The translations under genes and the position numbers were made by a program. Below are positions 1 through 6,378 of a DNA stretch of 12,437 bases, piece after piece (positions within the stretch are counted from its first letter, which is position 1; every line of letters begins with the position of its first letter). The DNA lies in assembly GCA_964387695.1 (NCBI GenBank), contig CAYLXI010000041.1, forward strand, positions 1-12,437, written 5' to 3'. The stretch is from Thiosulfativibrio sp964387695 (GTDB lineage: Bacteria; Pseudomonadota; Gammaproteobacteria; Thiomicrospirales; Thiomicrospiraceae). Under the pieces are notes generated by a model. It worked only from the letters and a program-made list of their open reading frames with translations, was not told the DNA's origin and ran no database searches.

Positions 1-60
1 TTTACTTTCAGGAGCTTTGCTCAAGTGAAATGAAAAAACCCAGTCCTTTTTTTACAAAGA

Positions 61-951
61 TTATTGACCTCCTCCAAGAGCATGGACATAAATAGCTAAT
101 CGCTTAACATTAACTTCGGCATCAGGCAAACGCTCATGAAAAGCTGGCATAACTGCTTGTCTAGTCAAGTTACCTTCCGCTTTAACATTAACCCCATGCT
201 TAATCACCGCAAAGATCTCTTCTCTATCACTAGAAAAACGCCAAATACTGTCTGTTAAATCTGTTGCACCTGCTGGAGCTAAAGGCTTTCCTGTAACTCC
301 GTGACATGCCATACACATTCCTTTGGTGTAAACAGCTTTACCTGCAGCAAACTGTGCTTCTTCACCACGACCTTCAGACAAGGCAATAACAAAATCTGTT
401 ACCTGAAACATTTCTTCATCAGTTAGGTTGCCCATCATTCCTCTAGCAGGCATATTACCAATTCTTCCACCACTAATAGAGGCTTTAATTTGATCAACAC
501 TACCACCCCACAACCAAACATCATCTGCAAGAATAGGGAAGTTTGGAACGCCTTGCCCGCCTACTCCATGACAAGCTGCACAATAGTCTCCAAACAACAT
601 ATTAGAAGTAGCAACTGCATATTGCTTTAATTCTTCATCTTGAAGAATTTCAGTTAACGGCAAAGCCAAAAGCCTCTCTTCTTTGTCTGCAAAATTAGAT
701 TGACGCCAGTCTCTTAAAACCTGGAAATCTTCATGATAGTCTGCTACTTGCGTCCAACCAGAAACCCCCTTAGTATGAGTCGTTGCCAAAGGAATGGACG
801 GATAATAGATGGTGTAAAAAATAATCATTACGAAACCTGCATAAAAAGATAACATCCACCAAAGTGGCGGCGGATTATCTAATTCGCGTAAATCTTCATC
901 CCAAATGTGTCCAGTATTTCCCTCATCTGGCCATGGATTATGCTGTGACAT
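61..951 (-). CDS. ccoP: cbb3-type cytochrome c oxidase subunit III (dihaem cytochrome c)
   Basis: This 296-residue protein is the dihaem subunit that passes electrons from soluble cytochrome c towards CcoO and CcoN at the periplasmic face of the inner membrane. A cytoplasmic N-terminus with the conserved DNPPPLWW stretch (about 26-32) leads into one membrane helix (about 31-50). Two c-type haem sites follow: CAACH at 124-128 and CMACH at 213-217. M167 (GNMPARG) and M268 (VMPAF) are likely axial ligands. Length is normal for the family. A strong GAGGAG ribosome-binding site lies just upstream of the ATG. It is the last gene of ccoNOQP, but an unusually long 165-nt gap separates it from ccoQ, and a weak promoter-like sequence at the start of that gap could give it some independent transcription. 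The identification is secure. Confidence 0.97.
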   Translation of the reverse strand: MSQHNPWPDEGNTGHIWDEDLRELDNPPPLWWMLSFYAGFVMIIFYTIYYPSIPLATTHTKGVSGWTQVADYHEDFQVLRDWRQSNFADKEERLLALPLTEILQDEELKQYAVATSNMLFGDYCAACHGVGGQGVPNFPILADDVWLWGGSVDQIKASISGGRIGNMPARGMMGNLTDEEMFQVTDFVIALSEGRGEEAQFAAGKAVYTKGMCMACHGVTGKPLAPAGATDLTDSIWRFSSDREEIFAVIKHGVNVKAEGNLTRQAVMPAFHERLPDAEVNVKRLAIYVHALGGGQ

Positions 952-1116
952 AGTTTATTCTCCTCAGAACAATTTAAATCATCGTAATAACTTTACTCTT
1001 AAAATGTAGTTGACTCAGCCAACCTTCCTACCAAACATAGGCGGTTTACACTCTTTTTGTAGCTAAATTTTTAAACAAAATTATTACAAATATACTTTAC
1101 TGCTTATTAACAGCAA

Positions 1117-1296
1117 TTAATCATCTAGTATCTTATACTTCATTTTCTCAAGATCTTCTTTTCTGCTTGGCTTAAGAGCTCTATAAAAGGTATAACACAT
1201 CCCAATAAACACTAGCACTGTAACGATCATTCCTGCCCAGTCATGCCCTGTCATGGCAGCCCAATCAGTGCTAAAATACTCCTGCAGCCTATTCAC
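1117..1296 (-). CDS. ccoQ: cbb3-type cytochrome oxidase subunit CcoQ (small membrane subunit)
   Basis: This small single-helix protein, about 59 residues with the start chosen here, matches CcoQ in position (between ccoO and ccoP), size and layout. A short aromatic N-terminus is followed by one membrane helix (about residues 20-41, GMIVTVLVFIGM) and a charged Lys/Glu-rich cytoplasmic tail. In characterised systems CcoQ stabilises the complex and has no cofactor. The start is uncertain. GTG at 1296 overlaps the ccoO stop by 8 nt. TTG at 1317 would extend the overlap to 29 nt. The first in-frame ATG at 1254 would remove conserved-looking residues (YFSTDWAAMTGHDW). None has a convincing ribosome-binding site, so translation is probably coupled to ccoO. 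The gene call is firm; the start is not. Confidence 0.85.
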   Translation of the reverse strand: MNRLQEYFSTDWAAMTGHDWAGMIVTVLVFIGMCYTFYRALKPSRKEDLEKMKYKILDD

Positions 1297-2122
1297 GGTA
1301 TGAAACGCTATCGTCAAGCCTGACCATAGTCCCTAATACTTGCATGTACGCAACCATAGCATCCATTTCGGTATAGCCTTTAATGGCTGCATTGGCATTA
1401 TCAATTTCATCATCCGTATAAGGAACACCTAACGTACGCATAACACGCAATCTTTTTGACATATCTCGCTTAGTACCAAAAAAGTCTTTTTCAATACTTC
1501 TTTCTGCAAGCCAAGGATAAGCTGGCATCACAGATTCTGGAACGACATCTTGTGGGCGCATAAAGTGCATAACATGCCACTCATCAGAATATTTTCCACC
1601 TACTCGTGCCAAATCAGGACCAGTTCGTTTTGACCCCCACTGCATAGGAAAATCATACATAGATTCTGTTGCTAAAGAGAAGTGACCATAGCGCTCTCTC
1701 TCATCACGAAAAGGTCTAATCATTTGTGAATGACACGCATAACAACCTTCACGAATATATAGATCACGACCCGCCAATTCTAAAGGTGTATAAGGACGAA
1801 CGCCATCACCTGGCTCCCAATCAGCAAGCACCCAAGAACCATCTGCAGCCTGTTTATACAAAGCCTTATCGGAAACCAAGCGACCATCTTCATCTTTAGT
1901 AAAGGTTCGTTCCCAAACAAGCTCAGGGAACTTTTCATTTTTAACATTACCGAATTCATCGGTTTTAATCGTATAGTCCATCGCAGACTGTAGAAAGAAA
2001 AGCGGTACTATTTGAACAATTCCCGCAATTGAAATAACCAATGCCGACGCCATAAATAGAGCGAAAACATTTTTTTCTAGCCAATCAACGAGATTGAAAC
2101 TTTTATCTTGATTTTCTGACAT
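1289..2122 (-). CDS. ccoO: cbb3-type cytochrome c oxidase subunit II (monohaem cytochrome c)
   Basis: CcoO is the membrane-anchored monohaem cytochrome c that delivers electrons to haem b of CcoN. One N-terminal helix (about 18-43, ending IVPLFF) anchors it. The c-type site CYACH is at 127-131, followed by the family signature SQMIRPFRDERERYG. The stretch GSKRTGPDLARVGGKYSDEWH (about 161-181) and axial M198 in VPESVMPAYPWL are also typical. The protein has 277 residues, long for the family as I know it. The excess lies between the helix and the haem domain (about 45-109), where a linker rich in Asp, Gly and Lys replaces the usual segment of roughly 20 residues. A GAGGAG ribosome-binding site precedes the ATG, and the TAG stop overlaps the start of ccoQ. 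Confidence 0.97.
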   Translation of the reverse strand: MSENQDKSFNLVDWLEKNVFALFMASALVISIAGIVQIVPLFFLQSAMDYTIKTDEFGNVKNEKFPELVWERTFTKDEDGRLVSDKALYKQAADGSWVLADWEPGDGVRPYTPLELAGRDLYIREGCYACHSQMIRPFRDERERYGHFSLATESMYDFPMQWGSKRTGPDLARVGGKYSDEWHVMHFMRPQDVVPESVMPAYPWLAERSIEKDFFGTKRDMSKRLRVMRTLGVPYTDDEIDNANAAIKGYTEMDAMVAYMQVLGTMVRLDDSVSYRE

Positions 2123-2156
2123 GAGTTTTTGCTCCTCAACTCATAAGTTCAAAGTC

Positions 2157-2180
2157 TGTGAGTGCCTTTCGACACTCACA
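2157..2180 (-). other. Perfect hairpin between ccoN and ccoO
   Basis: TGTGAGTG and CACTCACA form an uninterrupted 8-bp stem around an 8-nt loop. It starts 17 nt after the ccoN stop codon and ends about 35 nt before the ccoO start. No T-run follows on the minus strand, so it is unlikely to be an intrinsic terminator. Its position suits an mRNA processing or 3'-end protection element that sets the ccoN to ccoO ratio; that role is inferred. Confidence 0.55.
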
Positions 2181-2197
2181 TAATCACACCTAACAAT

Positions 2198-3634
2198 TTA
2201 AGCGTGTGCTGCAACACCTGCAGACTGCTTTTCTTTAGCCCTTGCCATGCGAATAGTCATTAAAACATTGTATAACATAATAACAGTACCGCAAAAGAAC
2301 AAGAATCCACCCAGCGTACGCAGTGCATAGTAGGGATGCATTGCCGCAGATGATTCAACAAAGCTATAGGCTAAAACACCAAACTCATTATAAGCTCTCC
2401 ACATCAACCCCTGCATAATTCCAGAAACCCACATAGCAACTACATAGAAAAGTGTACCAATCGTTGCTAACCAGAAATGGAAACTGATAAGCCTCATAGA
2501 ATACATTTGAGTTCCCCATAGCTTTATCACCATATGATAAATCGCACCAAAAGATACCATTGCAACCCAGCCTAATGCTCCAGAATGAACATGGCCTACT
2601 GTCCAATCAGTGTAGTGAGACAAGGCGTTAACTGTTTTGGCTGCCATAACAGGACCTTCAAAAGTTGCCATTGCGTAGAAAGCTAATGAGATAATCAAGA
2701 AGCGTAAAATATAATCCGTTCTTAGCCTATCCCAAGCCCCTGAAAGGGTTAGCATTCCGTTTAACGCACCACCCCATGAAGGAATAATCATAGCTAAAGA
2801 AATAACCGCTCCTAAAGAGCCCGTCCAATCTGGAAGCGCTGTATACAAAAGGTGATGAGAACCTAGCCACACATAACCAAACATTAATGCCCAAAAATGA
2901 ATAACCGATAAACGATAAGAATAAATGGGACGCTGAGCCTGCTTAGGAACAAAATAATACATAATCCCCAAGAAACCTGCTGTTAGGAAGAAACCTACTG
3001 CATTATGACCCCACCACCACTGAATCATAGCCCCTTGAACACCAGACCACAGTGTATATGATTGGAACCAAGACACTGGGATTGCAAGACCATTAATAAC
3101 ATAAAGATAAGTAATGGCGATCATCATCCCTAAAAAGAACCAGTTTGACACATATACATTCGGATATTTTTCTTTATCTCGTGATGCAATCGTCATAACA
3201 AAATTCATGGTATAAAGAGTCCAAACCACAGCGATCATAATAGCAATAGGCCATTCCTGCTCGTGATATTCTTTACCCGTTGTCATCCCAAGAGCAATGG
3301 TTACAACTGTTGCCAACAAAGCAATGGTAAAAAGAATGGCGGTTACCCACGCCATTGAATTGCTCCACATTCTTACGCCGTTAGTTCTTTGTACGGTATA
3401 AAAGGCTGTTGCCATCAATGTCATGCCACCAAATGCAAAAATAACGGTATTTGTATGCATCACTCGCAAACGACCAAAAGTGATTTCTGCGATATCAAAA
3501 TTTAATGCTGGCCATGTCAACTGTGCTGCGGCAAAAGTACCCATAAGCGTACCTAGCACCACAAACACAACTGCACCAACAAGAAGATATTTAACCACAC
3601 CATTATCATACTGTGGCCTTACTGTAGTATCCAT
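2198..3634 (-). CDS. ccoN: cbb3-type cytochrome c oxidase subunit I (catalytic, haem b/b3-CuB)
   Basis: This 478-residue polytopic membrane protein reduces O2 to water and pumps protons. Ligands are in the expected places. H60 (HTNTVIF) and H350 fit low-spin haem b, and H348 fits haem b3, in the motif DWTVGHVHSGALGW. H210 (WWWGHNAVGFF), H260 and H261 (GSHHLLYTALPDW) fit CuB. Y254 is the expected cross-linked tyrosine and E326 lies in TFEGPVMAAK. This numbering runs three above the Pseudomonas stutzeri enzyme as I recall it. Small departures are WWW where WWY is usual and GSHH where GPHH is usual; neither removes a ligand. The AGGGGAG site before the ATG is strong. It is the first gene of the operon, and 75 nt containing a perfect hairpin separate it from ccoO. 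Confidence 0.98.
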   Translation of the reverse strand: MDTTVRPQYDNGVVKYLLVGAVVFVVLGTLMGTFAAAQLTWPALNFDIAEITFGRLRVMHTNTVIFAFGGMTLMATAFYTVQRTNGVRMWSNSMAWVTAILFTIALLATVVTIALGMTTGKEYHEQEWPIAIMIAVVWTLYTMNFVMTIASRDKEKYPNVYVSNWFFLGMMIAITYLYVINGLAIPVSWFQSYTLWSGVQGAMIQWWWGHNAVGFFLTAGFLGIMYYFVPKQAQRPIYSYRLSVIHFWALMFGYVWLGSHHLLYTALPDWTGSLGAVISLAMIIPSWGGALNGMLTLSGAWDRLRTDYILRFLIISLAFYAMATFEGPVMAAKTVNALSHYTDWTVGHVHSGALGWVAMVSFGAIYHMVIKLWGTQMYSMRLISFHFWLATIGTLFYVVAMWVSGIMQGLMWRAYNEFGVLAYSFVESSAAMHPYYALRTLGGFLFFCGTVIMLYNVLMTIRMARAKEKQSAGVAAHA

Positions 3635-3786
3635 AAACTGGACTCCCCTAAAAAAATTCTAAAAAAAACTAGATCTAATTTAAACTCTATGACCTATCTT
3701 TTGAAATCAAACCCCCGCACCTTACATAAACCTATATAAAGCATCAGATTAACCCCTAAAAGACAGATTAAAAGCAAAAGCATCCT

Positions 3787-3815
3787 ACTATAAAATTCAG
3801 ACCTAAACTCCTCAA
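3787..3815 (-). promoter_or_regulatory. Alternative sigma70-like promoter upstream of ccoN
   Basis: TTGAGG (3815-3810) and TATAGT (3792-3787) are separated by exactly 17 nt on the minus strand. Matches to the consensus are 4/6 and 5/6. Transcription would begin near 3780, giving a leader of about 145 nt before ccoN. In such AT-rich DNA a chance match is quite possible. Confidence 0.3.
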
Positions 3816-3820
3816 CTTAC

Positions 3821-3882
3821 ATTATAAAGCCCTAGCAGTCAAATTACTCACTTAAAACTCTTTAAAACTTAACTCAGATCAA
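3821..3882 (-). promoter_or_regulatory. Candidate FNR/ANR-type promoter of ccoNOQP
   Basis: On the minus strand TTGAT-CTGA-GTTAA (3882-3869) matches the FNR consensus TTGAT-N4-ATCAA at 8 of 10 positions, with one perfect half. A perfect TATAAT lies at 3826-3821. If transcription starts 7 nt after it (about 3814), the site is centred at -61.5, a classical class I position. The expected -35 (GAGTAA) is poor, as is often seen in activator-dependent promoters. FNR-family control of cbb3 operons is well established in proteobacteria; its use here is inferred. Confidence 0.35.
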
Positions 3883-4214
3883 TAACAAAATTAAAATAAG
3901 CAAAAAATACATCAAAAAGACTTTGCAAAACTTGGCAAGCAAAAGAACTTATCCTTTTCCTAACTACTCTTTATCAAGTAACCAAACTATGCAAAACCTT
4001 CTCAAAAAAGACTTTAAATAAAAATTTAACGAGGGGATTATCTCAAAAAACTTGCTTAATTAACAGTAACACAACAACAAGTATTTTTTATATCTTTCCC
4101 TTGATTTAATTTATAGCCCCAGCCAGACCCCCTAAAAACCAAGCCCTTTACCTTTTTCCTAAAGCTTTATTTAGATTCTTTAAGGCACTTCAGCTATAAA
4201 ATCTCTTGTAGACA

Positions 4215-4233
4215 GAAGGTCGCATTCGACTTC
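4215..4233 (+). other. Small hairpin in the hisB upstream region
   Basis: GAAGGTCG and CGACTTC can pair over 7 bp with one bulged G around the loop CATT. GCATT (4222-4226) can instead pair with AATGC (4236-4240), and the two structures exclude each other. No T-run and no histidine-rich leader peptide are nearby, so a classical his attenuator is not supported. Confidence 0.3.
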
Positions 4234-4311
4234 AAAATGCTAAGTAGGGATTTGAGTTTTAAGGTAAAATAGTAAAAATTAATTTTGTTATATTAAAAAC
4301 AGGTTGCAACC

Positions 4312-4899
4312 ATGCGCAAAGCAAGTGTAAACAGAGACACTTTAGAAACTCAAATTAAAATAAGTGTTAATTTGGATGGCACAGGAAAAACAGATTTTAA
4401 AACAGGCGTGCCTTTTTTAGAGCATATGCTAGAGCAAATCGCACGCCACGGCTTAATCGACCTAAAGATTCACGCCAAAGGTGATAACCACATTGATGAC
4501 CACCACACAGTTGAAGACATTGGCATAACACTTGGGCAGGCTATCACTCAAGCAGTGGGTGACAAAAAAGGCATTAATCGCTACGGACATGCTTATGTTC
4601 CACTAGACGAAGCCTTATCAAGAGTGGTTATAGATCTATCTGGAAGATCTGGCTTGGTGTTTAATGCTGAATTTACTCGTGCAACCATTGGCACATTTGA
4701 AACAGAGCTGGTGTTTGAATTTTTTCAAGGATTTGTTAACCATGCACAAGCTACATTACACATTGATTGCTTAAGGGGACACAACTCTCACCACCAAGCA
4801 GAAACCATATTCAAAGCCTTTGGAAGAGCTATTCGCATGGCACTCACTGCCGATGAAAGAATGGCAGGACAACTTCCATCTACCAAGGGTGCATTATAA
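4312..4899 (+). CDS. hisB: Imidazoleglycerol-phosphate dehydratase
   Basis: This 195-residue protein is the monofunctional cytoplasmic dehydratase that converts imidazoleglycerol phosphate to imidazoleacetol phosphate in histidine synthesis. It lacks the N-terminal histidinol-phosphatase domain of the E. coli bifunctional HisB. The manganese-binding motifs are intact: DDHHTVED at 62-69 and GHNSHHQAE at 156-164. Other family hallmarks are FLEHMLEQIARHG (35-47) and the C-terminal PSTKGAL. AGG at 4301-4303, 8 nt from the ATG, serves as the ribosome-binding site and lies partly within a perfect palindrome GGTTGCAACC that abuts the ATG. It is the first his gene here and sits one base before hisH. 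Confidence 0.98.
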   Translation: MRKASVNRDTLETQIKISVNLDGTGKTDFKTGVPFLEHMLEQIARHGLIDLKIHAKGDNHIDDHHTVEDIGITLGQAITQAVGDKKGINRYGHAYVPLDEALSRVVIDLSGRSGLVFNAEFTRATIGTFETELVFEFFQGFVNHAQATLHIDCLRGHNSHHQAETIFKAFGRAIRMALTADERMAGQLPSTKGAL

Positions 4900-4900
4900 A

Positions 4901-5542
4901 ATGAGCAATCAAAAGCTTGTTGCAGTGATTGATTACGGCATGGGAAACCTGCGATCTGTTTTTAAAGCTGCTGAGCATGTCGCTAACAACAACACCAAAA
5001 TTATCGTGACTAATGATGCAAAAACAGTTGAACAGGCAGACGCCATAATATTCCCTGGACAAGGAGCTGCCAGAGCTTGCATGAACGCTTTAACAGAAAC
5101 AAACATGACCCAAGCAATCAAACAAGCTGCTCAAGAAAAGCCTTTTTTAGGCATCTGTATGGGACTACAAATATTAATGACCCATAGCGATGAAAATGAA
5201 GGGGTAGAGTGCCTAAGCATTTTACCAGGCCTGGTAAAAAAGTTTGATATCTCGACCTCACCAAATCTTAAACTACCCCATATGGGATGGAATGAGATAC
5301 ATCAAAAAACAGAACACCCTTTGTGGCATAACATTGCTCAAGACAATCGCTTTTATTTTGTTCATAGCTACCATGTTAAACCTGACGACCCTTCTAGCAT
5401 TATAGGTAAAACCACTCATGGCATAGAGTTTAATGCCTGCCTAGCTCATAAAAATGTATTTGCAATTCAGGCTCACCCTGAAAAAAGTGCTCAAGCGGGC
5501 CTGCAACTCATTGAAAACTTTTTAACCTGGAATGGACACTAA
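4901..5542 (+). CDS. hisH: Imidazole glycerol phosphate synthase, glutamine amidotransferase subunit
   Basis: HisH hydrolyses glutamine and channels ammonia to HisF in IGP synthase. The 213-residue product begins MSNQKLVAVIDYGMGN, the normal N-terminus of the family. A longer reading frame opens at 4820, but its extra 27 codons lie inside hisB and lack family character, so the ATG at 4901 is chosen. The nucleophile C86 sits in PFLGICMGLQ, and the H192/E194 pair sits in AIQAHPEKS. The oxyanion-region motif is PGQGA (52-56). The gene begins one base after the hisB stop, with AAGGG about 12 nt upstream, so translation is probably coupled. A 56-nt gap of repeats follows before hisA. Confidence 0.97.
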   Translation: MSNQKLVAVIDYGMGNLRSVFKAAEHVANNNTKIIVTNDAKTVEQADAIIFPGQGAARACMNALTETNMTQAIKQAAQEKPFLGICMGLQILMTHSDENEGVECLSILPGLVKKFDISTSPNLKLPHMGWNEIHQKTEHPLWHNIAQDNRFYFVHSYHVKPDDPSSIIGKTTHGIEFNACLAHKNVFAIQAHPEKSAQAGLQLIENFLTWNGH

Positions 5543-5558
5543 CTTCCTTCAACTTAAA

Positions 5559-5591
5559 ACTTAAATAACACTTAAATAATACTTAAGGATA
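5559..5591 (+). repeat. Three 11-bp tandem repeats before hisA
   Basis: The units are ACTTAAATAAC, ACTTAAATAAT and ACTTAAGGATA, head to tail, with another ACTTAA just upstream at 5552. The last unit carries the AAGGA ribosome-binding site of hisA (5585-5589, 9 nt from the ATG). Replication slippage is the likely origin. Confidence 0.75.
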
Positions 5592-5598
5592 CCAAAAC

Positions 5599-6378
5599 AT
5601 GCTACTTATTCCAGCAATCGACTTAAAAGACGGGCAATGCGTTAGACTTCGTCAAGGCATCATGGAAGATGCCACCGTTTTTTCTGCCGATATTGTTGCT
5701 ATGGCACAAAGATGGGTAAATGAAGGGGCGCGTCGCTTACACATGGTAGATCTTAACGGTGCTTTTGAAGGCAAGCCAATTAATGGTGAGGCTGTTCACC
5801 AAGTGCGTAAAGCCTTTCCAGAGCTACCTATTCAAATAGGCGGTGGCATCCGTGATTTAGCAACCATTGAATCCTATCTAAACGCAGGTGTCAGCTACTG
5901 CATCATTGGCACTAAAGCCGTTCATAACCCAGAGTTTGTTACCGAAGCTTGCCAGGCCTTTCCAGGACAAATCATTGTTGGGCTAGATGCAAAAGATAGT
6001 ATGGTCGCTATCAATGGCTGGGCAGAAGTTACCGACCACAATGTTATAGAGCTTGGCAAACAGTTTGAAGATGACGGCATTCACTCTATTATATATACAG
6101 ACATTGGCAGTGACGGCATGATGCAAGGGGTCAATATTGAGGCGACTCAAGCATTAGCACAAGCCTTAACCATTCCTATTGTTGCCTCAGGAGGCATCAC
6201 TAACTTAGATGACATTCACGCCCTTGCAAAAATTGAAAAGCATGGTGTAACAGCGGCTATTACAGGCAGAGCCATTTATGAAGGAACTTTAAACTTTAAA
6301 GAAGGGCAAGAGCTTTCAGACCAACTTTCAGACCAATCCGCAGAACAATTAGCAGGAAACCAACATGAGCCTAGCTAA
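5599..6378 (+). CDS. hisA: ProFAR isomerase (HisA)
   Basis: HisA is a cytoplasmic (beta/alpha)8-barrel enzyme that opens the ribose ring of ProFAR by an Amadori rearrangement to give PRFAR, the substrate of HisFH. Catalytic D8 (IPAIDLKDG) and D130 (IVGLDAKDS) are both present, as are the phosphate-binding loops GGGIR (81-85) and ASGGI. The barrel ends near residue 232. A hydrophilic tail of about 25 residues then includes LSDQLSDQ, encoded by a perfect 12-bp tandem duplication, and the protein totals 259 residues against about 245 usual. The last 14 nt overlap hisF in another frame. The ribosome-binding site comes from the repeat upstream. Confidence 0.98.
   Translation: MLLIPAIDLKDGQCVRLRQGIMEDATVFSADIVAMAQRWVNEGARRLHMVDLNGAFEGKPINGEAVHQVRKAFPELPIQIGGGIRDLATIESYLNAGVSYCIIGTKAVHNPEFVTEACQAFPGQIIVGLDAKDSMVAINGWAEVTDHNVIELGKQFEDDGIHSIIYTDIGSDGMMQGVNIEATQALAQALTIPIVASGGITNLDDIHALAKIEKHGVTAAITGRAIYEGTLNFKEGQELSDQLSDQSAEQLAGNQHEPS
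6313..6336 (+). repeat. Perfect 12-bp tandem duplication in the 3' end of hisA
   Basis: CTTTCAGACCAA occurs twice in direct succession and encodes LSDQ-LSDQ in the non-barrel tail of HisA. The copies are identical, which suggests a recent in-frame slippage event. Confidence 0.9.

Larger units (their letters stand above)
3635..4311. other. 677-bp divergent intergenic region between ccoN and hisB
   Basis: This very AT-rich stretch separates the leftward cco operon from the rightward his genes and must carry both promoters. G is scarce on the plus strand. It holds no ORF of usual gene size. I can see an FNR-like site with a consensus -10 and a second -35/-10 pair pointing at ccoN, a possible 29-codon hydrophobic ORF (3694-3783, minus), a 10-bp palindrome TAAAGCTTTA (4160-4169), a small hairpin (4215-4233) and a direct repeat (CAAAAAGACTTT-like at 3913-3924 and 4003-4015). 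For hisB the best promoter I find is weak (TTGAGT at 4252, AAAAAT at 4274, 16-nt spacer). No tRNA or intrinsic terminator is evident. Confidence 0.7.

Noticed and set aside
1..24. A minus-strand frame starting TTG (MSKAPESK...) at the left edge, downstream of ccoP, where a cco-accessory gene could begin.
   Set aside because: Only eight codons are visible, the start is TTG, and the only AGGA lies about 19 nt upstream, too far for a normal ribosome-binding site.
29..53. A6...T7 inverted tract around CCCAGTCC after ccoP as an intrinsic terminator.
   Set aside because: The stem would be A-T pairs only, with no GC-rich part, so it would not be a stable terminator.
3423..3662. A 79-codon plus-strand frame opposite the 5' end of ccoN.
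   Set aside because: It is antisense to a highly conserved coding region, has no family resemblance, and is explained by codon bias of ccoN.
3912..4015. Direct repeats (CAAAAAGACTTT-like and GCAAAAC) in the intergenic region as a CRISPR or mobile-element trace.
   Set aside because: Only two imperfect short copies in A-rich DNA, with no regular spacing, no inverted ends and no target-site duplication.
4200..4311. A his attenuator with a histidine-rich leader peptide upstream of hisB.
   Set aside because: No short frame with consecutive His codons and no terminator with a T-run are present.
4820..4900. A 27-residue N-terminal extension of HisH from an upstream ATG.
   Set aside because: It lies wholly inside hisB in another frame, and the normal HisH N-terminus starts at 4901.
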